A DNA stretch of 64,000 nt, taken from positions 32,978-96,977 of the forward strand of contig JAAFGT010000013.1 in assembly GCA_010365215.1 (NCBI GenBank). The letters run 5' to 3'. Each line of letters starts with the position of its first letter. Position 1 is the stretch's first letter. Position numbers and translations under genes: made by a program. Shown in pieces: positions 1 through 16,241 of the stretch. This stretch comes from Acidipila sp. GTDB taxonomy: Bacteria > Acidobacteriota > Terriglobia > Acidiferrales > UBA7541. Under the pieces are notes generated by a model, which did not search any database, was not told where the DNA came from, and was given only the letters and a program-made list of their open reading frames with translations.

Positions 1-1
1 C

Positions 2-2323
<2,322 letters not shown>

Positions 2324-2339
2324 GTGCGAGGAGATAGCC

Positions 2340-2693
2340 ATGCCAAAGAAATCCGTGCGGAAAGCGAGAAAGAGTAAGCGCTACCCGCGAATACCGGCGG
2401 GTTGCGTCCGGACTAACAAGGTGGAAATCAGCGAAAATTCGAGGGGACTCAAGGTGATCCCGAAGTGCGTTGTGCTCTCCAAAGAAAACGGCGACCAAGT
2501 AACTTGGAAGCACGTAAACGGGAAACCTTTTATTATTTTTTTTGACCACGAAACCCCGTTCAACGACGCGATTTTCTATCCCGGTAAGGAGAAGTCGGGA
2601 TCCGCAAACAGCAACGCGAAATACCGAAAGTACGAATATACCGTGAAGGCCGGCAAGAAAACGCTCGACCCGCAGGTGATCATCGACAAGTAA
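2340..2693 (+). CDS. Small basic hypothetical protein, possibly beta-sandwich fold
   Basis: The protein has 117 residues, no signal peptide and a strongly basic N-terminus (MPKKSVRKARKSKR). The ATG has a good ribosome site (GAGGAGAT) eight bases upstream and lies 16 bases after the kinase gene, so co-expression is likely. The central part (DQVTWKHVNGKPFIIFF) and the ending TLDPQVIIDK resemble the strand pattern of small cupredoxin-like domains, but I see no His-Cys-His-Met copper site. Function is unknown. It converges with ligA, whose stop is only 14 bases away. The call as a real gene rests on the ribosome site, length and amino-acid composition. Confidence 0.72.
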   Translation: MPKKSVRKARKSKRYPRIPAGCVRTNKVEISENSRGLKVIPKCVVLSKENGDQVTWKHVNGKPFIIFFDHETPFNDAIFYPGKEKSGSANSNAKYRKYEYTVKAGKKTLDPQVIIDK

Positions 2694-2707
2694 TGCGGTG
2701 GGCGCGG

Positions 2708-4771
<2,064 letters not shown>

Positions 4772-4843
4772 TCATGCCTGAGGCCGCGGATATTATACAA
4801 TGCGCGTTCGCCTGTGCCGACGGAAGCCGTCCGCCAACCGTAT

Positions 4844-5773
4844 ATGACTGACGCTGTACTGATTTTCAACCCCACCGCTGGGCGCGGACGCGCGAGCCAG
4901 AGCCACATCGAGAGCGCGCGGAAGGTCCTTGCGCAAGCCGGCATTGAGACTACGCTGCGTCCGACGAGCGCGCGCGGCGATGCCACCAAACTCGCGCGGG
5001 AGGCTGTGGCGGAGAATCGCGACATGATCATAGTCTGCGGCGGCGATGGCACGATCAACGAAGTGGTCAACGGCATGGCTGGCAGCAGAGTTCCCCTGGC
5101 CGTGCTGCCGGCCGGCACAGCGAACATCCTAGCCAAAGAGCTAGGCTTGCCGTGGAACGTGAGCAAAGCCGCGGCGCTGATTGCGCGAGGCAAGCACAGG
5201 CGTATCGCGCTGGGGATGGTGTCCTCGGCAGCAAGCTCGGAAAGCACCGCCGCCTCGGACGAGCCGCCGCGATATTTCTTCTCGGTGGGCGGCGCGGGGC
5301 CTGACGGCGTGGTGGTTTACGCACTCGATGCCGGACTCAAGAAAAAAGCGGGCATCCTGGCGTATTGGTATGAAGGTGCCAGGCAGTTATTTCAATACCC
5401 GTTTCCGCGCTTCCGCGTGAATTCGCATGGGCGCGAGATCGACGCGACGCTGGTAGTGGTCGGGCGCACCAAACATTACGGAGGGCCGTTTCGCATCACC
5501 ACGGAGGCGGATCTTTTTGAGGATTCGTTTGAGGTGCTGGCCGTCACCACGCGCAGCCCGGCGAAATTTCTGAGCTACCTGCCTGCCTTGTGGCTGGGCT
5601 ACTTGCGCCGTATGGAAGGCATCCACACCTGGAAAGCGACCGAACTGCATTGTCTGCCGCCGGCGGATGGCGTCGCGTACGCGCAGGTGGATGGCGAGGC
5701 CTTGGGACGCCTGGGCGTTAAATTTACGATTGTGCCGGATGCGCTGACGATTATTGTTCCGGAATCGTTGTAG
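4844..5773 (+). CDS. Diacylglycerol/lipid kinase family protein (DAGK catalytic domain)
   Basis: This protein of about 309 residues belongs to the YegS/DgkB-like family, which phosphorylates lipids such as diacylglycerol with ATP at the inner face of the membrane. Visible motifs are the N-terminal strand and loop LIFNPTAGRGRA and the nucleotide-binding GGDGTINEVVNG near residues 62-73, followed by LPAGTANILAKEL. The C-terminal part has the family's beta-sandwich pattern and ends with a short VDGEALG motif. The ATG at 4844 gives the usual family N-terminus (MTDAVLIFNP). A GTG ten codons upstream is also open, and neither has a strong ribosome site. A TATTATACAAT stretch at about 4791-4801 may be its -10 region. 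The exact lipid substrate cannot be read from sequence. Confidence 0.9.
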   Translation: MTDAVLIFNPTAGRGRASQSHIESARKVLAQAGIETTLRPTSARGDATKLAREAVAENRDMIIVCGGDGTINEVVNGMAGSRVPLAVLPAGTANILAKELGLPWNVSKAAALIARGKHRRIALGMVSSAASSESTAASDEPPRYFFSVGGAGPDGVVVYALDAGLKKKAGILAYWYEGARQLFQYPFPRFRVNSHGREIDATLVVVGRTKHYGGPFRITTEADLFEDSFEVLAVTTRSPAKFLSYLPALWLGYLRRMEGIHTWKATELHCLPPADGVAYAQVDGEALGRLGVKFTIVPDALTIIVPESL

Positions 5774-5866
5774 CGGCGCGGGGTTAGCGCGGCTTTATAA
5801 TGCGCTTGGCTGCGCTGGACTCGTATCGCTTTGCTTCGCGTGGCGCGACAAATCTGGTTTGCTTCT

Positions 5867-6874
5867 ATGGACCCTGTCACACACGGCTTGACCTCGTATG
5901 CGCTGGCCAGGGCCGTCCTATCCAAGCCGGCGAAAGCGTCGATCTTCCTGGTGGTGGTGGCCGGCGTGGCCCCCGACCTCGATACGCTCACAAGCCTGGC
6001 CGGACTTTCTTCCCGACTGCGCTATAGCGGCTCCGTAACGCATTCCTATCTCGGTGCGGGAATTCTGGCGGCGCTGCTGGCCTGCAGTTTCTGGATGTGG
6101 CCACGAAGGCGCGCGGGCGCCGCCTGCTCCTTTCGATTCGCGCTGGGTTTGGCCGCGCTGGGCGTCGCTTCGCACGTGCTGCTTGATCTCACCACCAGTT
6201 ACGGTATCGCTCTGCGCTGGCCGTTTCGCCAGGTGATAACCGCATGGAAATTCATGCTGACGCTCGATCCGTTGTTACTCGGCATTTTGCTCATGGCGTT
6301 GTTGCTTCCGGGACTTTTCCGCCTGGTGAGCGATGAGATCGGCGCGCAGAAGAACGACAATGTAGGGCGCGGATGGGCGATTGGCGCGCTGATTTTTCTT
6401 GCGCTGTTCTCTGCGGGGAGGTTCGTGCTGCATGCCAATGCAGAAACGCTTTTACGCGCCAGTGAATTCCACCGGCGTGCTCCGCTCGAGGTTGCGGCGT
6501 TCGCTGATTCAGCAAATCCATTTCACTGGCTGGGAGTAGCGGAGACAGAGGCGAGCATTGAGGAAATAGAGGTGGCCGCGGGCTCCGGCGCAGGGTTCGA
6601 TCCCGATCGCAGCCGTACCTATTTCAAGCCGGACGCGTCGCCTGCGCTTGAGGCTGCGCGCAAGGCGCCCGGGGCGTCAACTTTTCTGGAGCTGGCGCGT
6701 TTTCCGGTGGCCAGTGTACAAGCGACGGCGGACGGTTCTCGCATTACATTTCGCGATATCGGGTATTCAAGGCTACGTGATGGCAGCGGTTATGTTTTCG
6801 CCGACGTGGAGCTGGATGCGCAGGGGCGAGTCCTGCGCGAAGAGCTGAACTATGCGAGACAGCGGGGGCGCTGA
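5867..6874 (+). CDS. YdjM-like membrane-bound metal-dependent hydrolase (DUF457 family)
   Basis: The 335-residue protein begins MDPVTHGLTSYALARA, the signature N-terminus of the LexA-binding/YdjM membrane hydrolase family. It continues with APDLDTL, SVTHSYLGA and SHVLLDLTTSYG, which supply the conserved His and Asp residues. Four or five hydrophobic segments (about residues 20-40, 60-80, 90-110, 130-150, 170-190) place it in the inner membrane, and the last 130 residues form a soluble domain. Family members are predicted hydrolases, but the substrate is not established. I chose the ATG at 5867 because it starts the conserved motif; the upstream in-frame start at 5831 adds non-conserved residues. 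A perfect TATAAT at 5796-5801 may be a -10 element, though I find no good -35. It converges with the VTT-family gene. Confidence 0.88.
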   Translation: MDPVTHGLTSYALARAVLSKPAKASIFLVVVAGVAPDLDTLTSLAGLSSRLRYSGSVTHSYLGAGILAALLACSFWMWPRRRAGAACSFRFALGLAALGVASHVLLDLTTSYGIALRWPFRQVITAWKFMLTLDPLLLGILLMALLLPGLFRLVSDEIGAQKNDNVGRGWAIGALIFLALFSAGRFVLHANAETLLRASEFHRRAPLEVAAFADSANPFHWLGVAETEASIEEIEVAAGSGAGFDPDRSRTYFKPDASPALEAARKAPGASTFLELARFPVASVQATADGSRITFRDIGYSRLRDGSGYVFADVELDAQGRVLREELNYARQRGR

Positions 6875-6883
6875 GATCGAACG

Positions 6884-7522
6884 CTACCTTCTTGGCGGTG
6901 GTTTGCGGAAAGCCAGGCGGGTCACGAGATAGCTCAGTAGCAGGAATGTGAGCCCGACGAGCGCTAAAACGATTTTGTGATCGAGAAGGTAATGCTCCGC
7001 GGCCTGGCCGTAGCGCACTGCGAGAAATCCGATGGCGAAGTACCGGAATCCGCGGCCCGCGAGCAGCGCCAGACTGAACTCCCGTGCGCTCACCTGGAAC
7101 ACTCCCGCGCCGATCACAAAAATCTTGAAGGGCATGGGAGGCGGCATGAGCGAGCTCGCCGCGACGGCGATGAAACTGTTGCTGGCCAGCCACTCGCGCA
7201 CTCGTTCGCCGCGACCTCCGGCGTGACGATGCCAGTAGATTTCGCCGCCCTTGCGCGCTAGAAAAAATATGCACAGGCTTCCGGCCAGCGATCCGAGCGT
7301 GGCCGCGACGGCATAAAGCGGCATGCGCAACGGGTGAAGAATGGAAAGCTCGATCACCAGCAGGTCGTTGATCACCGGAAACGTGAGAAACGAGGAATCG
7401 AGGAAAGCGATCAGGAAGATTCCTCCTGCGCCCAAAGCGGGCACGGTGGCCTCGATCCAGTGACGGAGTCTGAGAAACCTGGACAGCGCGGCTCCTTGTT
7501 TACCCAAGACGGATTTGCCCAA
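6884..7522 (-). CDS. VTT/SNARE-associated (YqaA/DedA-like) membrane protein
   Basis: This is a polytopic inner-membrane protein of about 212 residues. Family hallmarks are an N-terminal hydrophobic helix (GAGGIFLIAFLDSSFLTFP), a re-entrant region with GSLAGSLCIFFLARKGG, and a later PMPFKIFVIGAGVF segment of the VTT type. The family is linked to lipid scrambling or transport and envelope homeostasis. The start is uncertain: the open frame begins at a TTG (7522) without an obvious ribosome site, and another TTG five codons on is possible. It is monocistronic, with its 5' end facing the pyrophosphatase promoter region. Confidence 0.85.
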   Translation of the reverse strand: MGKSVLGKQGAALSRFLRLRHWIEATVPALGAGGIFLIAFLDSSFLTFPVINDLLVIELSILHPLRMPLYAVAATLGSLAGSLCIFFLARKGGEIYWHRHAGGRGERVREWLASNSFIAVAASSLMPPPMPFKIFVIGAGVFQVSAREFSLALLAGRGFRYFAIGFLAVRYGQAAEHYLLDHKIVLALVGLTFLLLSYLVTRLAFRKPPPRR

Positions 7523-7677
7523 TAAAGGTTGCCCTATATCGGCGTCGCAAAAAAACGCATCAGTTTAACAGACTCGATGACAGTAGCGGCGCGGACAGTG
7601 CGCTCCAAGGGGCCGCGTCTCTTGAAGTGATTGCCAAAAACGCGTCCGGTTGTATCGCGCCGTTACGGGCGAAGTGG

Positions 7678-7706
7678 TTGACCGCAAATGAAATATCCTG
7701 TATAAA
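7678..7706 (+). promoter_or_regulatory. Sigma70-type promoter of the pyrophosphatase gene
   Basis: The -35 element TTGACC (7678-7683) and -10 element TATAAA (7701-7706) are separated by 17 bases, an excellent match to the housekeeping consensus. Predicted transcription starts near 7713, giving a leader of about 60 bases before the ATG at 7774. Confidence 0.75.
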
Positions 7707-7773
7707 TCTCGATTCAGCTTTCGATTTGCGCCCGCCTAGGGTTGCCCAATCGCATTGAAACGGTGGAGGTTAG

Positions 7774-10239
7774 ATGTCGCCCCAAGCATTAGTGAATTTA
7801 TTGAAGAGCGCAGGTGTGGTCGTTTTGCCCATCGCAGGTGCGTTCAGCCGCCAGGTATCGGCCGTATTCGGCCGCCTCGCGCCTATGAGCGCTGAGCCCG
7901 CGGGCGGCGAAGCCAACCTCCAACTTCCTGATCTTTCTCAAGTGCAATTCCTGGGTGTCGACGGCCACAAACTGCTGATGATGGGAATCGTGTTTTGCGT
8001 GCTGGGGCTCGCGTTCGGGATGACGATTTACATTCGCCTGAAGAACTTGCCGGTGCATCGCACCATGCGCGAAGTTTCCGAGCTGATCTACGAGACCTGC
8101 AAGACCTACCTGATTACGCAAGGCAAGTTCCTGCTGCTCCTGGAAGCCTTCATCGCCGTAGTGATTGTGCTGTATTTCGGCGTGCTGCTGAAATACGAAG
8201 CTAAACGCGTGGTGGTCATTCTGCTCTTCAGCCTGCTGGGAATTGCCGGAAGCTTCGGCGTGGCGTGGTTTGGAATCCGCGTGAACACTTTCGCCAACTC
8301 ACGCACGGCGTTCGCCGGACTGCGCGGCAAGCCTTTCCCCATTTTTCACATTCCGCTCGAAGCGGGGATGAGCATCGGCATGATGCTGATCAGCGTCGAA
8401 CTGCTGATGATGCTTTTCATTCTGCTGTTTATTCCCGGAGATTATGCCGGGCCGTGCTTCATCGGCTTCGCCATCGGCGAATCGCTGGGTGCCGCGGCGT
8501 TGCGCATCGCCGGCGGAATTTTCACCAAGATCGCGGACATCGGCTCCGACCTGATGAAAATCGTCTTCAAGATTAAGGAAGACGACGCGCGCAACCCCGG
8601 CGTGATCGCCGATTGCACCGGCGACAATGCCGGCGATTCGGTGGGCCCCAGCGCGGACGGCTTCGAGACGTATGGCGTGACTGGCGTCGCGCTGATCACC
8701 TTCATCCTGCTAGGAGTAAAAGATCCTACGGTGCAGGTTCAGCTGCTGGTGTGGATTTTCGTGATGCGCATCGTCATGCTGATCGCCAGCGCGGCAGCCT
8801 ATTTCATCAACGACGCCATCGCCAAGGCGCGCTTTGCAAACGTGGACGTGATGAACTTTGAAGCGCCACTGACTTCGCTGGTGTGGATTACTTCGCTGGT
8901 ATCGATCGCGCTCACTTACCTGGTCTCGGCTTACATTATTCCCGTCCTGCTGGGGGATTCGACGCAGTGGTGGAAGCTGGCCACGATCATCTCCTGCGGA
9001 ACACTGGCCGGAGCGGTGATCCCGGAGCTGGTGAAAGTATTTACTTCCACCGAATCGCGGCACGTGAAAGAGGTGGTGGCTTCAGCGCAGGAAGGCGGAG
9101 CGTCGCTGGCCATTCTTTCGGGTTTTGTGGCGGGCAATTTTTCGGGATATTACATCGGCTTGGCCATGGTTCTGTTGATGTCCATCAGTTACCTGATCAG
9201 CCTGCTGGGCCTGGCCAGCCTGATGATTGCCGCACCGGTGTTCGCTTTTGGCCTGGTGGCATTCGGCTTTCTGGGCATGGGACCGGTGACCATCGCCGTG
9301 GATTCCTACGGCCCGGTGACGGATAACGCGCAGTCGATCTACGAGCTTTCGCTGATCGAACAGGTTCCCAACATCAAACAGGAGCTGAAGCGCGACTTCA
9401 ACATGGACGTGGATTTCGAGCGCGCCAAGGACCTGCTGGAGGCCAACGACGGCGCGGGCAACACCTTCAAGGCCACGGCGAAACCGGTGCTGATCGGAAC
9501 GGCGGTAGTGGGAGCCACGACCATGATTTTTTCGATCATCATGGCGCTGACCCACGGGCTTCATGACAACGTCGAAAAGTTATCGCTGCTGCACGCGCCC
9601 TTCATGCTGGGGCTGATCACCGGCGGGGCGATGATCTACTGGTTTACCGGCGCCTCGACGCAAGCAGTGACCACTGGCGCGTATCGCGCGGTGGAGTTCA
9701 TCAAAGCCAACATCAAGCTGGAAGGAGTGGAGCGGGCGTCGGTGGAAGACAGCAAGAAAGTCGTGGCCATCTGCACCAAGTACGCGCAGAAGGGGATGTT
9801 GAATATTTTCATCGCCGTATTTTTTGCCACGCTGGCTTTCGCCTTCGTCGAGCCGTTTTTCTTTATCGGTTATCTGATTTCCATCGCTATCTTCGGGCTG
9901 TACCAGGCCATCTTCATGGCCAACGCCGGCGGCGCGTGGGACAACGCGAAAAAAATAGTCGAAGTCGAGCTTAAGCAAAAGGGCACGCCTCTGCACGACG
10001 CGATGGTCATAGGCGACACGGTGGGCGACCCGTTTAAGGACACATCTTCCGTGGCTCTCAACCCGGTAATCAAGTTCACCACTTTGTTCGGCCTGCTGGC
10101 TGTACAGCTTGCGGTGAAGCTCACCGCGGATACCGGTGGCGGGTTGACGCACATACTGGCCGGGGCGTTTTACCTGGTGTCCGCTTACTTCGTCTACCGC
10201 TCGTTCTATGGAATGAGCATACGCAACACCAAGGCGTGA
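7774..10239 (+). CDS. hppA: Divergent membrane-bound H+-translocating pyrophosphatase
   Basis: This 821-residue, roughly 16-helix membrane protein hydrolyses pyrophosphate and pumps ions. Recognisable family motifs are TKIADIGSDL near residues 251-260, EDDARNPGVIADCTGDNAGDS near 269-289, GGAWDNAKK, and VIGDTVGDPFKDTS close to the C-terminus. Several positions differ from canonical enzymes: GDNAGDSVGPSADGFE replaces the usual GDNVGDCAGMAADLFE pattern, and about 20 extra residues precede GNTFKATAK. The lysine in GNTFKA is at the position that makes canonical H+-pyrophosphatases potassium-independent. Together this fits the divergent, Na+-inhibited H+-pyrophosphatase group. The ribosome site GGTGGAGG lies just upstream of the ATG. 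The copper ATPase gene follows by 27 bases. Confidence 0.95.
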   Translation: MSPQALVNLLKSAGVVVLPIAGAFSRQVSAVFGRLAPMSAEPAGGEANLQLPDLSQVQFLGVDGHKLLMMGIVFCVLGLAFGMTIYIRLKNLPVHRTMREVSELIYETCKTYLITQGKFLLLLEAFIAVVIVLYFGVLLKYEAKRVVVILLFSLLGIAGSFGVAWFGIRVNTFANSRTAFAGLRGKPFPIFHIPLEAGMSIGMMLISVELLMMLFILLFIPGDYAGPCFIGFAIGESLGAAALRIAGGIFTKIADIGSDLMKIVFKIKEDDARNPGVIADCTGDNAGDSVGPSADGFETYGVTGVALITFILLGVKDPTVQVQLLVWIFVMRIVMLIASAAAYFINDAIAKARFANVDVMNFEAPLTSLVWITSLVSIALTYLVSAYIIPVLLGDSTQWWKLATIISCGTLAGAVIPELVKVFTSTESRHVKEVVASAQEGGASLAILSGFVAGNFSGYYIGLAMVLLMSISYLISLLGLASLMIAAPVFAFGLVAFGFLGMGPVTIAVDSYGPVTDNAQSIYELSLIEQVPNIKQELKRDFNMDVDFERAKDLLEANDGAGNTFKATAKPVLIGTAVVGATTMIFSIIMALTHGLHDNVEKLSLLHAPFMLGLITGGAMIYWFTGASTQAVTTGAYRAVEFIKANIKLEGVERASVEDSKKVVAICTKYAQKGMLNIFIAVFFATLAFAFVEPFFFIGYLISIAIFGLYQAIFMANAGGAWDNAKKIVEVELKQKGTPLHDAMVIGDTVGDPFKDTSSVALNPVIKFTTLFGLLAVQLAVKLTADTGGGLTHILAGAFYLVSAYFVYRSFYGMSIRNTKA

Positions 10240-10266
10240 GGCTGACGCGCCTGCCGCGGAGGGGCC

Positions 10267-12765
10267 ATGCCAATCCTACCGATCGACCCTGTTTGCGGGA
10301 TGAAAGTGAACCCCGAATCGGCGGCCGATCGGGTGGAATACGGTGGGCAGACCTTCTTCTTCTGCTCGGCGGGATGCGGTAGAAAATTTCGCGCTGACCC
10401 TGAGAAATACATCGCGAAAGCAACTGCCTTGGAACCTTCCGGCACCGCGCAATTGCTAACCGTTCAAAGCTCACCCGTACAGAACCCAACCGTAACAACC
10501 CCTGTGGTTCTCAAAACGCAGCGTTCCGCCGCGGGCCAGGACGATTACACCTGCCCTATGCATCCAGAGGTGCGTCAATCGAAGCCGGGGGCTTGCCCCA
10601 AGTGCGGCATGGCGCTGGAACGGATTCACGCCGCCACGCCGGTGCAGAGCGTTGAATATACCTGCCCCATGCATCCTCAGATCGTGCGGCAGGCGCCGGG
10701 ATCGTGCCCCATCTGCGGCATGGCGCTCGAACCGCGCACGATCACCATCGACGAAGGGGAAAATCCAGAGCTTACGGATATGCGCCGCCGCTTCTGGGTC
10801 AGCGCGGCGATAAGCGCGCCGTTGGTGCTGCTGGCCATGAGCGAGCATCTTCCCGGCTGGTCCGTTCATACGCTGATGTCTCCGCGCGCCTGGAGTTGGC
10901 TGCAGCTGGCTATGGCAACACCCGTGGTGCTGTGGGGCGGCTGGCCGTTTTTCGCTCGCGCATGGGAATCCATTGTGCGGCGCAGCCTGAATATGTTCAC
11001 GCTGATCGGTTTGGGCGTCCTGGTCTCTTATGTTTACAGCGTGGTGGCTACGCTTTCTCCGCAAATATTTCCGGACTCCTTCCGCGGCATGGGTGGGGAA
11101 GTGGACGTCTATTACGAGGCTGCGGCGGCCATCGTAACGCTGGTGTTATTGGGCCAGGTGATCGAGCTCAAAGCCAGGGGCCGGACCGGTGCCGCCATTA
11201 AGGCGCTGCTGGGCCTGGCTCCTAAGACCGCGCGGTTGGTGCGCGAGGATGGCACCGAGGGCGACGTGCCGCTTGAGCAGGTGCAGCGCGGCGATCGCGT
11301 GCGCGTACGCCCTGGCGAAAAGATTCCTGTGGATGGAGTAGTGCTGGAAGGCGCGAGCAGCGTGGACGAGTCGATGATTTCAGGCGAGCCGATCCCGGTG
11401 GAAAAGCAGTCCGGCGCCCGTGTCACGGGAGCTACGATAAACGGAACCGGGTCATTGGTGATACGCGCCGAGCGCGTGGGAGCAGAATCGCTGCTGGCGC
11501 AGATCGTGCGCATGACCAGCGAGGCGCAACGCAGTCGCGCGCCGATTCAGAAGCTGGCCGACGTTGTCGCAGGGTATTTTGTTCCTGTAGTGGTGGGAAT
11601 TTCAGTGCTCACCTTTGTGGTGTGGGCGGTTTGGGGACCAACGCCGCGCATGGCCCATGGCATCGTCAACGCCGTGGCAGTGCTGATTATTGCCTGTCCC
11701 TGCGCGCTGGGGTTGGCGACGCCCATGTCCATCATGGTAGCCATCGGGAAGGGCGCATCGCTCGGCGTGCTTTTCAAGAATGCGGAAGCCATCGAGTTGA
11801 TGCGAGAGGTTGACACGTTGGTGGTGGATAAGACTGGAACGCTTACCGAGGGAAAACCGAAACTGGTTGCGGTCAAGGCTGCGGATGGATTCGACGAGAA
11901 CAAAGTAATCCATCTTGCCGCCAGTCTGGAGCGTGGAAGCGAGCATCCATTAGCCGCGGCGATCATTGCGGGCGCCGAAGCAAAGGCCATCGCGCTTAGT
12001 TCGGCGGAAGCGTTTGAATCACTGACCGGGCGTGGTGTGCGCGGCCGCGTGGATGGACACGACGTGGCGCTGGCCAATGACAAACTGCTGGAGGAACTCG
12101 GTGTGCACCCCGGCGCGCTGTCGGCAGATGCGGAAATCATGCGGACCGACGGCCAGACCGCGATGTTCGTGGTCGTCGATGGAATGGTGGCGGGGTTGAT
12201 TGGTGTGGCGGATCCGATCAAAGCCACTTCGGTGGAGGCGATTCGCCAGCTGCACGCCGAAGGTGTGCGCATCGTGATGCTTACCGGCGACAGCAAGACC
12301 ACTGCCGCTGCAGTGGCTGCAAAACTGCAAATCGACGAAGTGATCGCGGAAGTCCTGCCGCAGGACAAAGCCGCGGTCATCAAGAAACTTCAGAGCGAAG
12401 GGCGAATTGTGGCCATGGCGGGAGACGGAATCAACGATGCGCCGGCACTGGCGCTGGCGCAGGTAGGTATCGCCATGGGGACGGGTACAGACATCGCCAT
12501 GGAAAGCGCGGGTGTCACGCTGGTCAAAGGAGACCTGCGCGGGATCGTGCGCGCGAGACACCTAAGCCGCGCGACGATGAGCAACATCAAGCAGAACCTC
12601 TTCTTTGCTTTCGCCTATAACAGCATCGGCGTGCCTGTAGCGGCGGGAGTGCTCTATCCGTGGTTTGGATTGCTGTTGAGCCCGATTATTGCTGCCGCAG
12701 CAATGAGCTTCAGCTCGGTATCGGTGATTACGAACGCGCTGCGGCTGCGCGCGGTTCGTCTTTAG
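10267..12765 (+). CDS. copA: Copper-translocating P1B-type ATPase with YHS and two heavy-metal-binding domains
   Basis: This 832-residue ATPase should export Cu(I) across the inner membrane. The N-terminus has a YHS domain ([10 protein letters not shown]...CSAGCGRKF), then two copies of the TCPMHPE/Q...CGMALE heavy-metal-binding domain at about residues 95-160, and no GMTCxxC HMA domain. Next come membrane helices, the TGE-type actuator loop ([13 protein letters not shown]), the CPC metal site ([11 protein letters not shown]), the phosphorylation motif [11 protein letters not shown], the SEHPLA motif and [10 protein letters not shown]. The last helices carry [12 protein letters not shown] and MSFSSVSV, typical of the Cu+ subgroup. 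GGAGGGG precedes the ATG. It follows hppA by 27 bases and may share its transcript; no metal regulator or chaperone gene is adjacent. Confidence 0.95.
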   Translation: MPILPIDPVCGMKVNPESAADRVEYGGQTFFFCSAGCGRKFRADPEKYIAKATALEPSGTAQLLTVQSSPVQNPTVTTPVVLKTQRSAAGQDDYTCPMHPEVRQSKPGACPKCGMALERIHAATPVQSVEYTCPMHPQIVRQAPGSCPICGMALEPRTITIDEGENPELTDMRRRFWVSAAISAPLVLLAMSEHLPGWSVHTLMSPRAWSWLQLAMATPVVLWGGWPFFARAWESIVRRSLNMFTLIGLGVLVSYVYSVVATLSPQIFPDSFRGMGGEVDVYYEAAAAIVTLVLLGQVIELKARGRTGAAIKALLGLAPKTARLVREDGTEGDVPLEQVQRGDRVRVRPGEKIPVDGVVLEGASSVDESMISGEPIPVEKQSGARVTGATINGTGSLVIRAERVGAESLLAQIVRMTSEAQRSRAPIQKLADVVAGYFVPVVVGISVLTFVVWAVWGPTPRMAHGIVNAVAVLIIACPCALGLATPMSIMVAIGKGASLGVLFKNAEAIELMREVDTLVVDKTGTLTEGKPKLVAVKAADGFDENKVIHLAASLERGSEHPLAAAIIAGAEAKAIALSSAEAFESLTGRGVRGRVDGHDVALANDKLLEELGVHPGALSADAEIMRTDGQTAMFVVVDGMVAGLIGVADPIKATSVEAIRQLHAEGVRIVMLTGDSKTTAAAVAAKLQIDEVIAEVLPQDKAAVIKKLQSEGRIVAMAGDGINDAPALALAQVGIAMGTGTDIAMESAGVTLVKGDLRGIVRARHLSRATMSNIKQNLFFAFAYNSIGVPVAAGVLYPWFGLLLSPIIAAAAMSFSSVSVITNALRLRAVRL

Positions 12766-12788
12766 CTCCGCGCCGACGGAAACTGGCA

Positions 12789-12817
12789 GCGTAAGAAAAA
12801 CCCTTCAATACTTACGC
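12789..12817. terminator. Possible convergent terminator hairpin
   Basis: GCGTAAG (12789-12795) and CTTACGC (12811-12817) form a 7-bp stem with a 15-base A-rich loop between two convergent genes. There is no run of T after the stem on either strand, so this is only a weak candidate. Confidence 0.3.
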
Positions 12818-14068
12818 GCGCACGAGCCCCAACGCTTTGTGAGGGTCGTAAGTGAAGCCCGGGAAAACATATTTGAGCTGGTTGTTGCCGAGATGGATCT
12901 GCACCAACTCGCCGAGGACCTGGCGGAAGTCGGTGGTAACGTTAAGGTCGCGTCCTTCGTAAAGATGTTCGCGCTCTAGCCCGGGCCATTTGCCATACAC
13001 CTTTCCGCCGAGCACGTCGCCACCCAGCACAAACATGCAGTTGGCGTGGCCATGATCGGTGCCGCGATTTCCGTTTTCCGCCGCAGTGCGCCCGAACTCA
13101 GACATGGTGACCAGGGTGACGTCGCGCATGGTTTCGCCCAAGTCCTTATGGAAAGCAGCAAGGCTGTCGCCAAACTCGCGCAGCAGATTCGAGAGCTGCC
13201 CCTGCACGCTGCCTTCATTGACGTGATGGTCCCAGCCGCCTAAATCGAGGAAGGCCACTTCAAGACCAATATTGCCTTTGATCATCTGCGCGATCTGTTG
13301 GAGGCTTTGCGCAAAGCGCCCCTTGGGATATTGCGCGCCGTTCGCAGGCTGATAATTTTGTTGGCGGATTTTCTTCAACATATCAATGGCTTCAAATGTT
13401 TCCTGGCCGGTCCCGCGCAAGGCGTGGTCGACGGTCTGCGCATAGAGCGCTTCAAATCCGCCGGACATGGCGCCGGAGATCTGGCCGGGAGCCATCACCT
13501 GGAACTGGCGAATGTCCGGGATAGCCAGCGCGGGCGCGGCTCCTTGCAACATTCGCGGCATCTGCTGGCCCATGGCGATCGCGCGGAAGGGACTCGACTG
13601 CTCCTCTTTTTGCTGCTGCAGATAGCGGTTGAGCCAGCCGTCTTCTGTGGACTTCACGCCGGGCGTGCCGGATTCCATGTAGTCTTGGGCGTCGAAGTGC
13701 GAGCGCGTGTTGTCGGGAGAACCGACGGCCTGAACGATGGCCAGTTGACGATCGTGGAAAAGCGGTTGGAGCGCCTGCAAGCTTGGGTGCAGACCGAAAA
13801 AACCGTCGAGATCCAAAGCCGAAAGCTCTCCCGTGCGCGAGGGCTGCGGGATAGCAATCGAGGGCCGCATGCGGTAGTACGCCGGCTCGCCGAAGGGTAC
13901 CACCACATTCAAGCCATCCATCGCGCCGCGCTGAAAGAGCGCGACAAGAATTTTTTTGTTAGGCGTGGCCGTAGCTTCCACCGTGCGCGCCAGGAATGAG
14001 GGCATCGCGCCGAAGCCCAACATGGCGACTCCTCCGCCCTTCAGAAACACCCGCCGTGAGATCGTCAT
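12812..14068 (-). CDS. DUF1501 family secreted protein (twin-arginine signal)
   Basis: The 418-residue protein starts MTISRRVFLKGGGVAML, a twin-arginine signal peptide, so it is exported folded. The body matches DUF1501, a sulfatase/alkaline-phosphatase-like family, with phrases such as LVALFQRGAMDGLNVVVP near the mature N-terminus, LGGWDHHVNEG, and TMSEFGRTAAENGNRGTDHGHA near residue 330. The ribosome site GGAG precedes the ATG. It lies immediately downstream of the DUF1800 gene on the same strand. These two families are regularly paired in Acidobacteriota, Planctomycetota and Verrucomicrobiota and are thought to act together outside the cytoplasm, but no reaction is established. Confidence 0.93.
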   Translation of the reverse strand: MTISRRVFLKGGGVAMLGFGAMPSFLARTVEATATPNKKILVALFQRGAMDGLNVVVPFGEPAYYRMRPSIAIPQPSRTGELSALDLDGFFGLHPSLQALQPLFHDRQLAIVQAVGSPDNTRSHFDAQDYMESGTPGVKSTEDGWLNRYLQQQKEEQSSPFRAIAMGQQMPRMLQGAAPALAIPDIRQFQVMAPGQISGAMSGGFEALYAQTVDHALRGTGQETFEAIDMLKKIRQQNYQPANGAQYPKGRFAQSLQQIAQMIKGNIGLEVAFLDLGGWDHHVNEGSVQGQLSNLLREFGDSLAAFHKDLGETMRDVTLVTMSEFGRTAAENGNRGTDHGHANCMFVLGGDVLGGKVYGKWPGLEREHLYEGRDLNVTTDFRQVLGELVQIHLGNNQLKYVFPGFTYDPHKALGLVRA

Positions 14069-14138
14069 GGTATTGCTCCTTCCCTGCCCTGGTGCTGTTG
14101 TTTCATTTGATCGCCTCGAATTGCAAAAGGCAGATCTT

Positions 14139-15995
<1,857 letters not shown>

Positions 15996-16241
15996 CGAGC
16001 AATGCTCCTGCCGCCCAGGGTCGGGGCCCTGACTGAAACTTTGCGGCTTTTGGGTGACTAGGCTTTACGTTACCTCTGATAGAAACCCGCGGGCCAATGA
16101 AAAGTTGTGGTGTATTAACTATTCGGAACTGGACCAGCGGCTGGATTGGCGAAGATGGCTAACTGCCTGAGGTAGGTTGCTAAATGGGGAGGCGCGGAAC
16201 GGGGATATGAATTTGCGATAAATCAGATTTTACGCGTGGCT

